DNA from: a virus
DNA length: 60,689 bases
Reading direction: 5' to 3' (one strand)
IMG/VR virus record: IMGVR_UViG_3300004173_000066
Span: 1 to 60,689 of that record
This document shows positions 22,307-31,725 of the stretch, piece by piece; the stretch's first letter is position 1, and every line of letters begins with the position of its first letter. The translations under genes were made by a program, and so were the position numbers. A model generated the notes under the pieces. The model was not told where the DNA came from, did no database searches, and saw nothing but the letters and a program-made list of their open reading frames with translations.

Positions 22307-22924
22307 ATGGACCTCACCTCCGTCTTGCGCGAGGCGCTCGCTGCGCACCTCCGGGCGGCGCTCGCCGCGCCCGTGCCGGGCCTCGTCGTCGAGGGCGCCT
22401 GGCCCACGCCCGGCCGGAAGCTCCCGCCGCGCCTCGTGACCGTGCTCGCCGCGGGTGAGCCCGAGACGCGCTTTCACCCGCCGCGCATCTACCGCACGAT
22501 CCCGGGCGTCGCCCCGATGGGCACGGTCCGCTACGCCTACGGGCGGGCGACGCTCCCCTTGCAGCTCGACGCCTGGGCGACCTCGGCCCCGGCGCGTGAC
22601 GCGCTCGCCTCGGCCCTCGCCGCGGCGCTGCACCGCCACCCGGCGGCGACCCTCGGGGGCGGGGGCACGCTCCCGCGCCTCTCGGCCCGCGGGCACCTGG
22701 TGTTGGCGCCCGCGGCGCTCCTCGGCGCCCCGTGCGAGTTCCGCTTCGAGGCGCAGTCGCTGCCCACCGAGGCGAGTGACGCCGCGCAGTCGGGCGAGTG
22801 GCGCGCGTCGTGGGCGGGCTCGGCCGAGACCTTCGTGGTCACCGAGGAGCAGCTCGCCCTCATGCAGTCGATCACCGTCCTCGGCCCCGTCGGCGGGGTC
22901 GCCACCTCCATCCCCATCCCCTGA
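22307..22924 (+). CDS. Tail terminator protein (205 aa)
   Basis: ATG right after the gp10-like stop. N-terminal helix LTSVLREALAAHLRAALAAP, then beta strands around TLPLQLDAWATSAPARDALA, a common shape of terminators that cap the tail tube (gpU/Gp17 fold). Located just before the sheath gene as expected. Assignment by context and shape. Confidence 0.6.
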   Translation: MDLTSVLREALAAHLRAALAAPVPGLVVEGAWPTPGRKLPPRLVTVLAAGEPETRFHPPRIYRTIPGVAPMGTVRYAYGRATLPLQLDAWATSAPARDALASALAAALHRHPAATLGGGGTLPRLSARGHLVLAPAALLGAPCEFRFEAQSLPTEASDAAQSGEWRASWAGSAETFVVTEEQLALMQSITVLGPVGGVATSIPIP

Positions 22925-22939
22925 CCGGAGCCATCATCC

Positions 22940-24436
22940 ATGGGTCTCTTCATCACCTCCGCCGCCGAGGCGCAGGAGCCGGGCGTCTTCGCGCTCGAGA
23001 TCGCCCCGCCGCGCTTCATCGCCGGGGTCTCCACGGGCTTCATCGGCCTCGTCGCGCAGTTCGCCTGGGGACCCGACGAGGTCGTGGTGACGCCGGAGTC
23101 CCCGCAGCAGTTCCTGGACCTCTTCGAGCCCGCGGGCTCCCCGCGCACCTCCACGGGCTACCGGGCGACGATCGGCAGGAAGAAGGCCCCCTGGAAGATC
23201 GTCCGCGCGCTCGCCTCGGACGCCACGGCCGCGGTGCTCTCCACGGCGGGCACCGGCGGCAACGTCGTCTCGACGGCGAAGTACAAGGGCGCGCTCGGCA
23301 ACAGCATCACCGTCCAGCAGGCGGACGCGGCCTCGGGCCTCGTGGGCGCCAAGGACTTCACGGTCACGCTCACGGACCCGACGACGGGCACCACGCGCGA
23401 GGTCTACGAGGACGTCCTGCTCCCCGCCGGAGGCGTGGCCGTCACCGTGGACGTGACCGACTCCAAGCTCCTCGCGAGCCTCGTCGTCGAGGGGGCGCTC
23501 ACGGTGTTCCCGGCCAACGGCACGGCGGCGCTCACGGGCGGATCCAACTCGGCCGCGCTCGGCATCGTGGCGGCCGACTACACGGGCACGCTCGACAGCA
23601 ACAACCGGGGCGTCGCGCTCTTCGAGTCGCACGACGACGTGCGCGTCGTCTGCCACGACGACTGCGGCAACACGCTGCGCGCGGCCATCAACGCGGCCTT
23701 CGCGCTCCACGTGGCCTCGCTCGGCGACCGGATGGCGCTGCTCGACGGCAACCTCGACGCGGCGAGCTGGGCCGCGGTGAAGGCGCTCGTCGCCGGCAGC
23801 CTCATCAGCGACCGGGTGCGCTTCTACGGCGCCTGGGTGCAGGTCTACGACGACGCCGGGACGCTCCAGAGCACCCCGATGTCGACCTTCGCGGCGACGG
23901 TGATCGTCAACACCACCCCGCAGCTCTCGGACGCGCGCTGGGCCGACGAGTGCACCGACTACTACCAGGCCATCCAGGGCATCACGGCGGCCTTCTCCAC
24001 GGGCTCCAAGACCGTCCGTCGGGAGGCCACGGCGCTCGGCGTCGCGCTGCCGATCAAGCTCGCCTCGGGGCGGTACGCGGTGCTGCACGACCGCACCACC
24101 AGCCAGACGTCCGGAAGGAAGTTCGCGATCCGTCGGCGCATCACCGACTTCCTCGCGCTCAGCCTCGTCGCGGCGCTGCCCGAGTACATCAACTCGCCCA
24201 ACGTCCAGGAGCGCTTCGGCCAGATCAAGGTCATCGTCGACGCCTTCCTCGGGCAGCTCGTGAAGGACGGGGTGATCGTGTCGTTCTCGACCGACATCCG
24301 CACGCCCAACACCCCGGCGACCGCAGCGGCGGGCGAGTTCTACCTCGGCATCGACGCCCGGACCCCGGCGCCCATGGAGAAGATCCTGCTCCTGGTGAAC
24401 GCCGGCGAGGCCGTCACCGTCCGCGAGGCCGCGTAG
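22940..24436 (+). CDS. Contractile tail sheath protein (498 aa)
   Basis: ATG 22940 with GGAG. Length and the C-terminal domain are typical of sheath subunits: RRRITDFLALSLVAALPEYI, then RFGQIKVIVDAFLGQLVKDG and the final beta-rich hook region. The start PPRFIAGVSTGFIGLVAQFA matches the sheath N terminus that inserts in neighbouring subunits. Defines the phage as a myovirus. Confidence 0.9.
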   Translation: MGLFITSAAEAQEPGVFALEIAPPRFIAGVSTGFIGLVAQFAWGPDEVVVTPESPQQFLDLFEPAGSPRTSTGYRATIGRKKAPWKIVRALASDATAAVLSTAGTGGNVVSTAKYKGALGNSITVQQADAASGLVGAKDFTVTLTDPTTGTTREVYEDVLLPAGGVAVTVDVTDSKLLASLVVEGALTVFPANGTAALTGGSNSAALGIVAADYTGTLDSNNRGVALFESHDDVRVVCHDDCGNTLRAAINAAFALHVASLGDRMALLDGNLDAASWAAVKALVAGSLISDRVRFYGAWVQVYDDAGTLQSTPMSTFAATVIVNTTPQLSDARWADECTDYYQAIQGITAAFSTGSKTVRREATALGVALPIKLASGRYAVLHDRTTSQTSGRKFAIRRRITDFLALSLVAALPEYINSPNVQERFGQIKVIVDAFLGQLVKDGVIVSFSTDIRTPNTPATAAAGEFYLGIDARTPAPMEKILLLVNAGEAVTVREAA

Positions 24437-24486
24437 GCCGCGCCCCGCCCGCTCCCCTCCCGCCACCCCCCACCAGGTAGGACGCC

Positions 24487-24924
24487 ATGGCCGATCTGAA
24501 GCTCCCGATGCGCGGCGACAACGTCTCCGTCGTCGCCATCATCAACAACCGCCCCTTCGACCAGGCCGACAACTCCAAGTCGGTCAGCGTCGAGCCCAAG
24601 CACACCGTCCACGAGGACAAGCTCCTCGGGCGCAACCGGGACCGGCTCGACCAGCAGCTCCGCGGCTGGAAGGCCGAGTTCGAGTTCGAGCACACCGACA
24701 ACCTGCTCTTCAAGGCGTGGCTGGAGGTGCAGCGCGCGCGAGAGGAGCGTCGGCCGATCCCCGAGGTGATCTTCGCCATCACCTACGAGATGCGCGACGG
24801 CACCTCGGAGACCTGGGCCCTGCAGAAGTGCGTGGCGACGCCGAAGAAGAACGCCTCGGGCTCCGAGGACGCCTCGATGATGAACTGGACCGTCGTCGCC
24901 GAAGAGTACGTCCAGACCCTCTAA
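24487..24924 (+). CDS. Tail tube protein (145 aa)
   Basis: ATG 24487 with GGTAGGA upstream. Small beta-barrel composition (VSVVAIINNRPFDQADNSKS; AEFEFEHTDNLLFKAWLEVQ; MMNWTVVAEEYVQTL). Immediately after the sheath, as usual. Forms the inner tube through which DNA passes. Confidence 0.85.
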   Translation: MADLKLPMRGDNVSVVAIINNRPFDQADNSKSVSVEPKHTVHEDKLLGRNRDRLDQQLRGWKAEFEFEHTDNLLFKAWLEVQRAREERRPIPEVIFAITYEMRDGTSETWALQKCVATPKKNASGSEDASMMNWTVVAEEYVQTL

Positions 24925-24974
24925 GCCCCCCCGCCCATGGCGCCCGCGGGCGCCGAGCAAGGACCCCCTCCACC

Positions 24975-25511
24975 ATGGCCAAGACTCTCTTCCGCGCGCT
25001 CCTGCCGAGCGGCCGCGGCGTCCGCTTCCGCCGCCTCAGCACGCGCGACTACCTCTCCATCACCCAGCGCATCGCCACCAAGGTCGGCGACAAGAAGGAC
25101 CCCGGCGGCGGCCTCGCCCGCACGATGGCCCCCATCGAGATCGTCGCGACGGTCCTCGAGTCGATCACCCTGGAGCCCCTGCGCTGGACCTTCCGCGAGC
25201 CTCCCGGGGCCGAGGCCGTGGCCGACGAGACGGGCTCCGTCCTCGACGCCCACGCCGCGCGCGTCGCGTCGGCGGCGCCCCCGGAGGTCGACGTCGACGC
25301 GATGCTCGACCAGGCCGACGCGGAGAAGCGCTGGACGCCGGTGACCTATGCCGAGGTGATGAAGCGTGACGGCGCGCTCTCCTTCGATGAGCTCTTCGGC
25401 GAGCTCGCGGACTTCGAGGCCATGGTGGTGTTCGCGTCGGGCATGGGGCGCGAGGACCCCTCCCGGGGGCAGAACCTCCTGGGAAAAGTGCAGGCGGTCT
25501 CCGTCGGCTGA
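24975..25511 (+). CDS. Tail assembly chaperone, short form (178 aa)
   Basis: ATG 24975. Helical protein between tube and tape-measure genes, where tail chaperones lie; contains FRRLSTRDYLSITQRIATKV and an acidic C-terminal half. Ends at 25511 in the zero frame. A slippery GGGAAAA near its end allows a -1 shift to a longer form. Confidence 0.8.
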   Translation: MAKTLFRALLPSGRGVRFRRLSTRDYLSITQRIATKVGDKKDPGGGLARTMAPIEIVATVLESITLEPLRWTFREPPGAEAVADETGSVLDAHAARVASAAPPEVDVDAMLDQADAEKRWTPVTYAEVMKRDGALSFDELFGELADFEAMVVFASGMGREDPSRGQNLLGKVQAVSVG

Positions 25512-25654
25512 TCGCCGTCCTCTGCCGGTACGGGCACCAACGCTACGCCGACGTGCTCCGGATGCCGCTCGACGACGCCTTCGCGCTCGCCGAGGAGCTC
25601 ACCGACCTGATCCAGCTCGAGAACACCGCCGGGCGCCCGCCCAAGCACGACTGA
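24975..25654 (+). CDS. Tail assembly chaperone, -1 frameshift fusion form (about 226 aa)
   Basis: Joined product: zero frame 24975-25487, slip back one base, then 25487-25654. After the slip the frame reads SAGGLRRLIAVLCRYGHQRY, then ADVLRMPLDDAFALAEELTD up to TGA 25652-25654, with no other start suited to make this segment alone. This is the G/GT arrangement of lambda and most long-tailed phages; the fusion binds the tape-measure protein and recruits tube subunits. Confidence 0.8.
25481..25487 (+). other. Programmed -1 ribosomal frameshift site GGGAAAA
   Basis: The heptamer is read G GGA AAA in the zero frame, the X XXY YYZ pattern, and lies eight codons before the zero-frame stop. It is nearly identical to lambda's GGGAAAG. 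Confidence 0.85.
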
Positions 25655-25661
25655 GAGCGCC

Positions 25662-27749
25662 ATGGCCGACACGACCTACAACGTCCGCACGGTGTATTCG
25701 ACGAACACCGCCGGAGCCGTGTCGGCGCTCGACCGCCTGGGGTCGATGTTCGACCGACTGGGAGGCCTGCTCGGGGGCCTGAAGAGCCTGCTCTTCGGCC
25801 TGCCGACCCTGATCGCCGCCGCCTTCGCCACGGGCGCGGTCGCGGCCTTCATGCAGCGTGTCACGCAGGTCGGCGGGGCGGCGGAGGTCGCGCGTCTGTC
25901 GATGGCCGGGATGATCAACGCGCAGATGTTCGCGACGCCCACCAAGGCGGCCGGGGACTTCCAGAGCGCGCTCTTCGCCACGGACGCGCTCATCGCCCGG
26001 ATGCGCGAGCACGCCAACGCGCTCCCCGGCACCTTCGAGGACCTGCAGCACGTCGTGCAGGGCTCGCTCTCAGGCGGCATCCGCGCCGGGCGCTCGCTCG
26101 GCGAGATCGAGTCGCAGGCGGCCGACTTCATGGCCGTCACGCAGAGCCTCGGGATCGACGCGGCGCAGGCCGGCCGCGATATGCAACTGATGATGAGCGG
26201 CCGCGCGGGCGCGCAGGTCGCCTCGTTCTCGCGTCTGCAGAGCCTCATCGGCAAGACCGCCGAGGAGTTCAACCAGCTCACGCCCCTCGCGCGCTGGCAG
26301 GCCATCGGGCACGCGCTCGGCGGCTTCGGACCCATGATCGAGGCCTACAAGCGCTCGTGGGACGCCGTCTCGTCCACCGCCTCGGGGCACGCGCAGAACC
26401 TCTTCCGCCTCGGCACGGCGCCGTTCTTCTCCCGCGTCACCGCGTCGCTCGGCGCGATGAACAACTACTTCGAGCACCACGAGGACCGCCTCAACGCGAT
26501 CGCCGAGCTCGTTGGAGGGAAGCTCGCGGACGCCTGGGGCCGGGTCGAGCGGAGCGTCGCGGCCCTGCCGGGGCTGCTCACCCGCGTGGGCTCGAGCCCG
26601 GGCTTCGCGCGCCTCTGGGGTCTGGCCGAGCGGCTCCAGGCGCGCGCCGCGGGGGCGCTCTCCGGCCCGGGGCCCAGCCGCGACGCCGTCGGCGCTGGGG
26701 TCGGCCTCGCTGCGGGCCTGGGGGCCGGGATCCCGGGCCTCGGTCTCGCCGTCGGAGCCCTGCTCGCCTTCGCCACCCACACCGCCGAGGCCGATTCGGT
26801 CCTCGCGTCGCTCTCCACGAGCGGCGGCTCGCTCTTGGGCGCTCTCGGCACGCTCTGGAGCGTCGTGACCCTCGTCGAGGGCGAGCTCGGCCACCTCCTC
26901 GCCGCGGCGCTGCCCGGCGTGGGGCGCGGCGTGGCGCTGCTGGTCGGCGGCATCGACGACGCGCTCAAGATCGTCGCGCCGGCGCTCGGCGACCTGCTCG
27001 TGGCCTTCCGCCCCGTCGTAGGCATCCTCGGGGAGATCATCGGCGGCGTCGCGGGCTTCCTCGGGAGCGCGTTCAGCACCGCTCTCCAGAATGCCGCGAC
27101 GCAGATCGCCGCCTTCGCGCGCGCGACGGCCGGCGTCGTGCGGAGCATGGGCGGCTGGCTTGCCGAGCGCGGCATCACCATGGAGAGCGCGCGCGGGGCG
27201 GGCGACTGGGTCGGTCGCAACGTGAACGCGCCCCTCTTCGCCGGGATCGCCACGGCGTTCGAGCGGACCAACCAGGAGCTCGGCGCGGCGCTCACGCAGG
27301 TGGGCAACGCCAGCGCCTGGGCGGTCTCGGGCGGCTACCTCGGCGACTCCCACTTCGGCTCGCGCCAGGTCGAGTCGATGGGGGCCATCTACAGCCGCTA
27401 CCGCGGGAACTTCATGGGCCTCACGGCCGCGTCGGCGCCGCAGGCCCCCGGGGCGTCTGGCCCTACCGCGGCCGACCCGATGGCCCGGCTCAACGCGTGG
27501 ATCGCGGGGTTCGGGACGGCGACGACGCAGTCCACCGCCAACACCGAGGCGCAGCTCGCCGCGCTGAACGGCCGCCTCACCCGGGGCGGCACGCCCACCC
27601 ACACCACCAACGTCACCAACCACGTCCAGGTCCACCAGACCATCGAGCAGGCCGACGATCCGGACCGGGTGCTCATCGCGACGCGCGACGCGGTGCTCGA
27701 CGCCATGCTCCACCCCGTCGAAAGCCACAGCGTGACGGTGACCCGATGA
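25662..27749 (+). CDS. Tail tape-measure protein (695 aa)
   Basis: Long, Ala/Gly-rich helical protein after the chaperones. N-terminal helices (GAVSALDRLGSMFDRLGGLL), a central hydrophobic region with membrane-like spans (AGVGLAAGLGAGIPGLGLAV; HLLAAALPGVGRGVALLVGG) and a Gly-rich C-terminal part. At the usual rule of about 0.15 nm per residue the tail would be near 100 nm. No lysozyme or peptidase domain seen. Confidence 0.85.
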   Translation: MADTTYNVRTVYSTNTAGAVSALDRLGSMFDRLGGLLGGLKSLLFGLPTLIAAAFATGAVAAFMQRVTQVGGAAEVARLSMAGMINAQMFATPTKAAGDFQSALFATDALIARMREHANALPGTFEDLQHVVQGSLSGGIRAGRSLGEIESQAADFMAVTQSLGIDAAQAGRDMQLMMSGRAGAQVASFSRLQSLIGKTAEEFNQLTPLARWQAIGHALGGFGPMIEAYKRSWDAVSSTASGHAQNLFRLGTAPFFSRVTASLGAMNNYFEHHEDRLNAIAELVGGKLADAWGRVERSVAALPGLLTRVGSSPGFARLWGLAERLQARAAGALSGPGPSRDAVGAGVGLAAGLGAGIPGLGLAVGALLAFATHTAEADSVLASLSTSGGSLLGALGTLWSVVTLVEGELGHLLAAALPGVGRGVALLVGGIDDALKIVAPALGDLLVAFRPVVGILGEIIGGVAGFLGSAFSTALQNAATQIAAFARATAGVVRSMGGWLAERGITMESARGAGDWVGRNVNAPLFAGIATAFERTNQELGAALTQVGNASAWAVSGGYLGDSHFGSRQVESMGAIYSRYRGNFMGLTAASAPQAPGASGPTAADPMARLNAWIAGFGTATTQSTANTEAQLAALNGRLTRGGTPTHTTNVTNHVQVHQTIEQADDPDRVLIATRDAVLDAMLHPVESHSVTVTR

Positions 27750-29059
27750 GTGCCCCGGCCGTCCTCTACCCCCGCGCGCTCGTGCAGCTCCACGTGCGCG
27801 TGCTCGGCGAGGACGTGGTGACGCCCATCGTCCCGGCGCGGCTCACCATCGCCCGCCGCGCGCACAGCCAGGCCGGGACCTGTGAACTCGAGGTGCACGG
27901 CTCGGCGCTCCCCTTCGAGCCGCGGCAGATCGAGGACCTCTACGTCGCGGCCTTCTTCGGCGCGGCGAGCTCGATGGACGCGCGCATCGACACCGACGCG
28001 CACCTGCGCTTCCTCGGCTACGCCGACAAGGTCGAGCCCACCCGGAGCGACAAGGCCCCCGTGGTGAAGATCGCCTGCCGGGACCTCTCCTCGCTCCTGC
28101 GCGACAGGAAGCATCTCCCCCCGTCGGCCTTCCCCCGCCACAGCCAGACCCTCGGCGAGGCCATCGACGGGATCGTCCGCGCGGCGGTGGGGCCGATCGA
28201 GCTGCGCACAGGCTCCGGCGCCCGGACGAGCCTCCTCTCGGTCCGCCCGAGCGAGGACGCGGCGCGCCCCCTCGGGGGAGGGGCCTCGGCGCGCGCGCTC
28301 GCGCACCCGATCGCGTTCAAGTCCGACGCGACGGCCTGGGAGATGATCGAGCACTGCGCGGGCCTCGTGGCCTGCCAGGTGGCCGTGGACGTCGACCAGA
28401 TCGTGGTGCGCCGCGGCCGCGCGGCGGGCGCCGGTCTCACGGACCCGGCCGCGGTCTTCGAGTTCAAGGGCACAGGCGCCAACCTCGCGAGCGTCACGCT
28501 CTCGAAGAAGTTCCAGCGCAACCGGAAGGGTGTGCGCGTGGTCTCCTACGACCCGGAGACGCGCAGCCTGGTCGAAGCGGTCTATCCCCCCGAAGGGGAG
28601 CTGCCCCACCGGCAGCGCACCCGCGGCCGACGGCACGCCGCCCCGAAGCCCGCCGAGCGGGACGTCTTCAACCTCCCCACGGGCCTCGCCTCGCCGGAGG
28701 CGCTGGTCGCGATCGCTGAGCAGATCTACGCGGAGCGCTCGCGCCAGGAGCTCGAGCTCTCGGTCGAGACGCCGCTCCTGGACGAGGCCTTCCTCTCGCT
28801 CACCAACGGCGACCGCGTGGTGATCCGCGTCGAGCCCGACGTCGCGACCGAGGTGCACGCGCGGGACGAATCTGGCGCCGCGCGCTTCCTCGAGCGGCGC
28901 CTGGGGGTCGCGCACGACGTTGCGGTGATCCTCGTGCGGGCGGCGAATGCGGCCGAGATCGACCGCTTCTACGTCCGCGCGGTCACCCTCGACTGGAACG
29001 CCGGCGGGAGGTCTTCCGTGAAGGTCGACGCGATCAACCTGGTCGAGGCCCTCTCGTGA
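27746..29059 (+). CDS. Baseplate hub protein, gpD/gp44-like (437 aa)
   Basis: ATGA overlap with the tape-measure gene. Beta-rich start (LVQLHVRVLGEDVVTPIVPA), then the FLGYADKVEPT and VVKIACRDLSSLLRD segments known from hub proteins of the gpD type, and a C-terminal domain with FYVRAVTLDWNAGGRSSVKV. Forms the trimeric hub at the tail tip. Confidence 0.75.
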   Translation: MSAPAVLYPRALVQLHVRVLGEDVVTPIVPARLTIARRAHSQAGTCELEVHGSALPFEPRQIEDLYVAAFFGAASSMDARIDTDAHLRFLGYADKVEPTRSDKAPVVKIACRDLSSLLRDRKHLPPSAFPRHSQTLGEAIDGIVRAAVGPIELRTGSGARTSLLSVRPSEDAARPLGGGASARALAHPIAFKSDATAWEMIEHCAGLVACQVAVDVDQIVVRRGRAAGAGLTDPAAVFEFKGTGANLASVTLSKKFQRNRKGVRVVSYDPETRSLVEAVYPPEGELPHRQRTRGRRHAAPKPAERDVFNLPTGLASPEALVAIAEQIYAERSRQELELSVETPLLDEAFLSLTNGDRVVIRVEPDVATEVHARDESGAARFLERRLGVAHDVAVILVRAANAAEIDRFYVRAVTLDWNAGGRSSVKVDAINLVEALS

Positions 29060-29727
29060 GCGCGCGCGATGCCCTGCGCGAGGTGCTCACCGGCGCGGCG
29101 ATCCGCGCGATCGCCGGGATTCGCGACGCGGGGGAGGCCTTCCTCGCGCGCGTCGCCGCGCCCGACGGCGGCGACCCGGTGGACGTCGACACGTCCGATG
29201 CGGCGCCCGACGGCCGGGACGTCTGGGTGCGGGTCGAGGACGAGCTCACCGGCGCCCCCTCGACCGGGCGGCTGCACGTCCCGGGCAACATCCTCTTCGC
29301 GCTCCCCGAGTCGGGCGAGACGGTGATGGTCGTGCGGGGCCGAGACACCGGCGGCCCGGGCGCGGGGTACGTCTTCCTCGGCGACGCCGGGCGCGCGCTC
29401 CCGCCGTGGCTCCGGAGCGCCGTGGGGCTCTTCACGGCGAAGCTCTTGCGCCTGGAGTCGAGCGCGAGCCGCGTGGAGCTCGTCGCCCAGGACGGCGCGG
29501 CGGACGTGGTGCTCAACAAGGGCACCCTGCGCGTGGCGCGCGTCACCGACCGGGTCGTGGTCGGCACCCTCTCGGGCGTGGCCGGGCCCTACCCGGTGAA
29601 CTTCATCTTCACCCCGCAGCAGGCCGACGGCACCCCGGGCGCCCCGACCGCGCTCGGCACGACGGTCACCCTCGGCGCCTTCGTGGCCGACCTCCCGGGC
29701 AACGGCGCCCCCCACGTGAAGGGATAG
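29056..29727 (+). CDS. Baseplate spike / assembly protein V-like (223 aa)
   Basis: GTG 29056 with four-base overlap. An OB-like region (VWVRVEDELTGAPSTGRLHV; ILFALPESGETVMVVRGRDT) and a C-terminal beta-helix-like part (RLESSASRVELVAQDGAADV). Location after the hub matches gpV or Mu gp45. Pierces the outer membrane on contraction. Confidence 0.65.
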   Translation: MSARDALREVLTGAAIRAIAGIRDAGEAFLARVAAPDGGDPVDVDTSDAAPDGRDVWVRVEDELTGAPSTGRLHVPGNILFALPESGETVMVVRGRDTGGPGAGYVFLGDAGRALPPWLRSAVGLFTAKLLRLESSASRVELVAQDGAADVVLNKGTLRVARVTDRVVVGTLSGVAGPYPVNFIFTPQQADGTPGAPTALGTTVTLGAFVADLPGNGAPHVKG

Positions 29728-29733
29728 CGAGCG

Positions 29734-30024
29734 ATGTCCCTCCAGGCAGGCAACGCGGACTGCACCACCGGGCTCGCGAAGCGCCTCTTTGATGCGCGCG
29801 TGGCGGGGATCACACTGCCGCCGCTGGGCGCGATGCGCGACGCCTGCGTGGCGTCCCTCAAGGCGGACTGCTTCGCGATCGCGGGCGCCGTCGTCGACGA
29901 GATCGCGGCCAACGCCCACGTCCAGACGATCGTGAACGTCGGCAGCCTCCAGACGAGCACCGCGCTCGGCGACCCGACCGACGCCCCCCCGTCGGCGGTC
30001 GCGCTCAGCGGCACCGTGAGCTGA
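29734..30024 (+). CDS. Small baseplate-region protein (96 aa)
   Basis: ATG 29734. A helical start with three Cys residues (AGNADCTTGLAKRLFDARVA...DACVASLKADCFAIAG) and a beta-strand end (QTIVNVGSLQTSTALG). Commonly found beside spike genes, from memory; function unknown. Confidence 0.6.
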   Translation: MSLQAGNADCTTGLAKRLFDARVAGITLPPLGAMRDACVASLKADCFAIAGAVVDEIAANAHVQTIVNVGSLQTSTALGDPTDAPPSAVALSGTVS

Positions 30025-30027
30025 ACC

Positions 30028-31044
30028 GTGCCGAGCCCTGACGAGATCCGCATCACCGAGCAGGACATGCCGGACGCGCTCGAGGTCGTGCTCGACGGCG
30101 ACGACCTGCCCTACGCCGAGGAGCGCGGCAGCGCCGCCTTCGAGTCGGGCGGCAAGCTGGTGAAGGAGCGCATCGACCTCCCCGGCCGCACGGCGCCCAT
30201 CTTCCACGTCCACGCCTCGCCCGAGCGGCCGATGGTGCTCAAGGGCGCCTTCCGCGACTGGCTCACGAGCGAGGGCCACGCTCGCCTCATGCGCGACCAG
30301 CTCCTCGCGATCTGGCGGCGCGCGAACCTCCTGCGCCTGGTCTGGAACGGCCAGGAGCGCGTGGTGCTCCTCGATGAGCCGAAGTTCGGCGAGGAGTCCG
30401 CGCACTCCATCACCTACGAGCTCACCTTCGAGGTCGCGACAGCGCCCGATGCACAGCTCTTCGAGGCCCCGGCCCCCGCCGCGCCCCTCAGCGACCTCGT
30501 CGATGTCCTGAAGACGCGCCTGGCCGCCCGCCGCGCCGCGATGGCCCGCGTGGGGCTCCAGCGGACCCTCCTCCAGAGCGTGCTCGCCGGGGTCGACGCC
30601 GCGCTCGGCGGCCTCGATGAGGTCCAGCGCGAGGTCGCAGGCCTCGACCGCACCCTCGGGAGCCTCGGCGCGCGCCTGCGGCGGGTGATGGCTGTTGCCG
30701 ACCGCGCGCAGCAGCTCGCGGCGGCGCCCCAGCGCCTGCTGCGGCAGCTCGACGTGCAGCGAGGCCTCGTCGTCGCCCGCGCGAGCGACATCGCCGAGGG
30801 GTGGAAGGCGCAGCTCGAGCTCGTGCTCACCCTCGAGGACGTCCTCGACGGGATGCGCGCCGTGCGCGCCGAGGCCCGGCGACGGCTCGCCCGGACCGAT
30901 CGGCTCTACCGCGTGCGCCCCGGCGACACGCTCGAATCCATCGCCGCGGCGCTCCTCGGGAGCGCGGCGCGCGGCGGGGAGCTCGGCGTGCGCGCCGACC
31001 AGCTCACCCCCGGCCGCCTCCTCCGCCTGCCCGGGAGCTCGTAG
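30028..31044 (+). CDS. Baseplate/tail protein with C-terminal LysM (338 aa)
   Basis: GTG 30028. Residues 1-140 are a mixed domain (FHVHASPERPMVLKGAFRDW...YELTFEVAT) like DNA-circularisation/gpL-type tail proteins; the middle is coiled coil; residues 295-338 form a LysM (LYRVRPGDTLESIAAALLGS) for holding peptidoglycan or the hub, as in T4 gp53. Likely links hub and wedges. Confidence 0.7.
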   Translation: MPSPDEIRITEQDMPDALEVVLDGDDLPYAEERGSAAFESGGKLVKERIDLPGRTAPIFHVHASPERPMVLKGAFRDWLTSEGHARLMRDQLLAIWRRANLLRLVWNGQERVVLLDEPKFGEESAHSITYELTFEVATAPDAQLFEAPAPAAPLSDLVDVLKTRLAARRAAMARVGLQRTLLQSVLAGVDAALGGLDEVQREVAGLDRTLGSLGARLRRVMAVADRAQQLAAAPQRLLRQLDVQRGLVVARASDIAEGWKAQLELVLTLEDVLDGMRAVRAEARRRLARTDRLYRVRPGDTLESIAAALLGSAARGGELGVRADQLTPGRLLRLPGSS

Positions 31045-31725
31045 ATGCCCGCCATCGTCCAGGTCGACCCCCGCTCGCCCTACCGGCTGCGCGTGGTCTG
31101 GGACACCCCCGCCGCAGGGCAGGACGTGGCCGCCTCCTACGCGCTCGAGCGCGCCGACGGCGCGGGCCCGGGTCCGGCCGTCGCCGCGGCCTGGGGCGTC
31201 GATGCGGGCGCCGTCGAGCTCGCGCTCGCCACGCCGCTCGCTCCCGGCCTCGCGCTCGTGCTCACGCACACGGGGGGCGACCGGGTGCCCTTCGCCTGGT
31301 CGCCGTCGCCCACGCGCGCGGACGGTCCCGAGGCGGGCGCGGCGGACGACCCGGAGGCCGAGCTCTTCGGCGTCGACCTCGACTGGCTCTCCCCCGAGCT
31401 CGCGCCGGGGGGCGATGTGCCCGAAGTGCGCGGGATGGCGGCCTTGCGGGCGGACCTCGCGCATCTCGCCGTCACCGCCCCGGGGGAGCTCTTTCACCGC
31501 CCGACGGCGGGCGCCGCGCTCCCGCTCCGGGTGAACGGCGCTGGGGTCCCGGCCGAGCTCGGGCGCCTGTCGGCCGCCGTGCGCCGGGCGTGGGTGGCCG
31601 ACGACCGCGTGCGCCAGGCCTCGGTCTCGGTCGCGGGGCGCGCGGACGGGGGCGTGACGGCCACGGGCACGGTCGAGACGGTGTCGCTCCCGGGCGAGCC
31701 CGTGGACGTGGCGGTGAGGCGGTAA
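31045..31725 (+). CDS. Baseplate wedge protein, gp25/Mu gp46-like (226 aa)
   Basis: ATG right after the LysM gene's stop. The C-terminal half fits the gp25-like fold: APGGDVPEVRGMAALRADLA, LAVTAPGELFHRPTAG, then VRRAWVADDRVRQASVSVAG. The first 110 residues are an extra beta-rich domain (YRLRVVWDTPAAGQDVAASY), perhaps Ig-like. Its stop overlaps the gpJ start by one base (TAATG). Confidence 0.7.
   Translation: MPAIVQVDPRSPYRLRVVWDTPAAGQDVAASYALERADGAGPGPAVAAAWGVDAGAVELALATPLAPGLALVLTHTGGDRVPFAWSPSPTRADGPEAGAADDPEAELFGVDLDWLSPELAPGGDVPEVRGMAALRADLAHLAVTAPGELFHRPTAGAALPLRVNGAGVPAELGRLSAAVRRAWVADDRVRQASVSVAGRADGGVTATGTVETVSLPGEPVDVAVRR

Noticed and set aside
28969-31497. An 842-codon minus-strand frame across the baseplate genes
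   Set aside because: Antisense shadow of the spike, LysM and wedge genes, which have clear family patterns.
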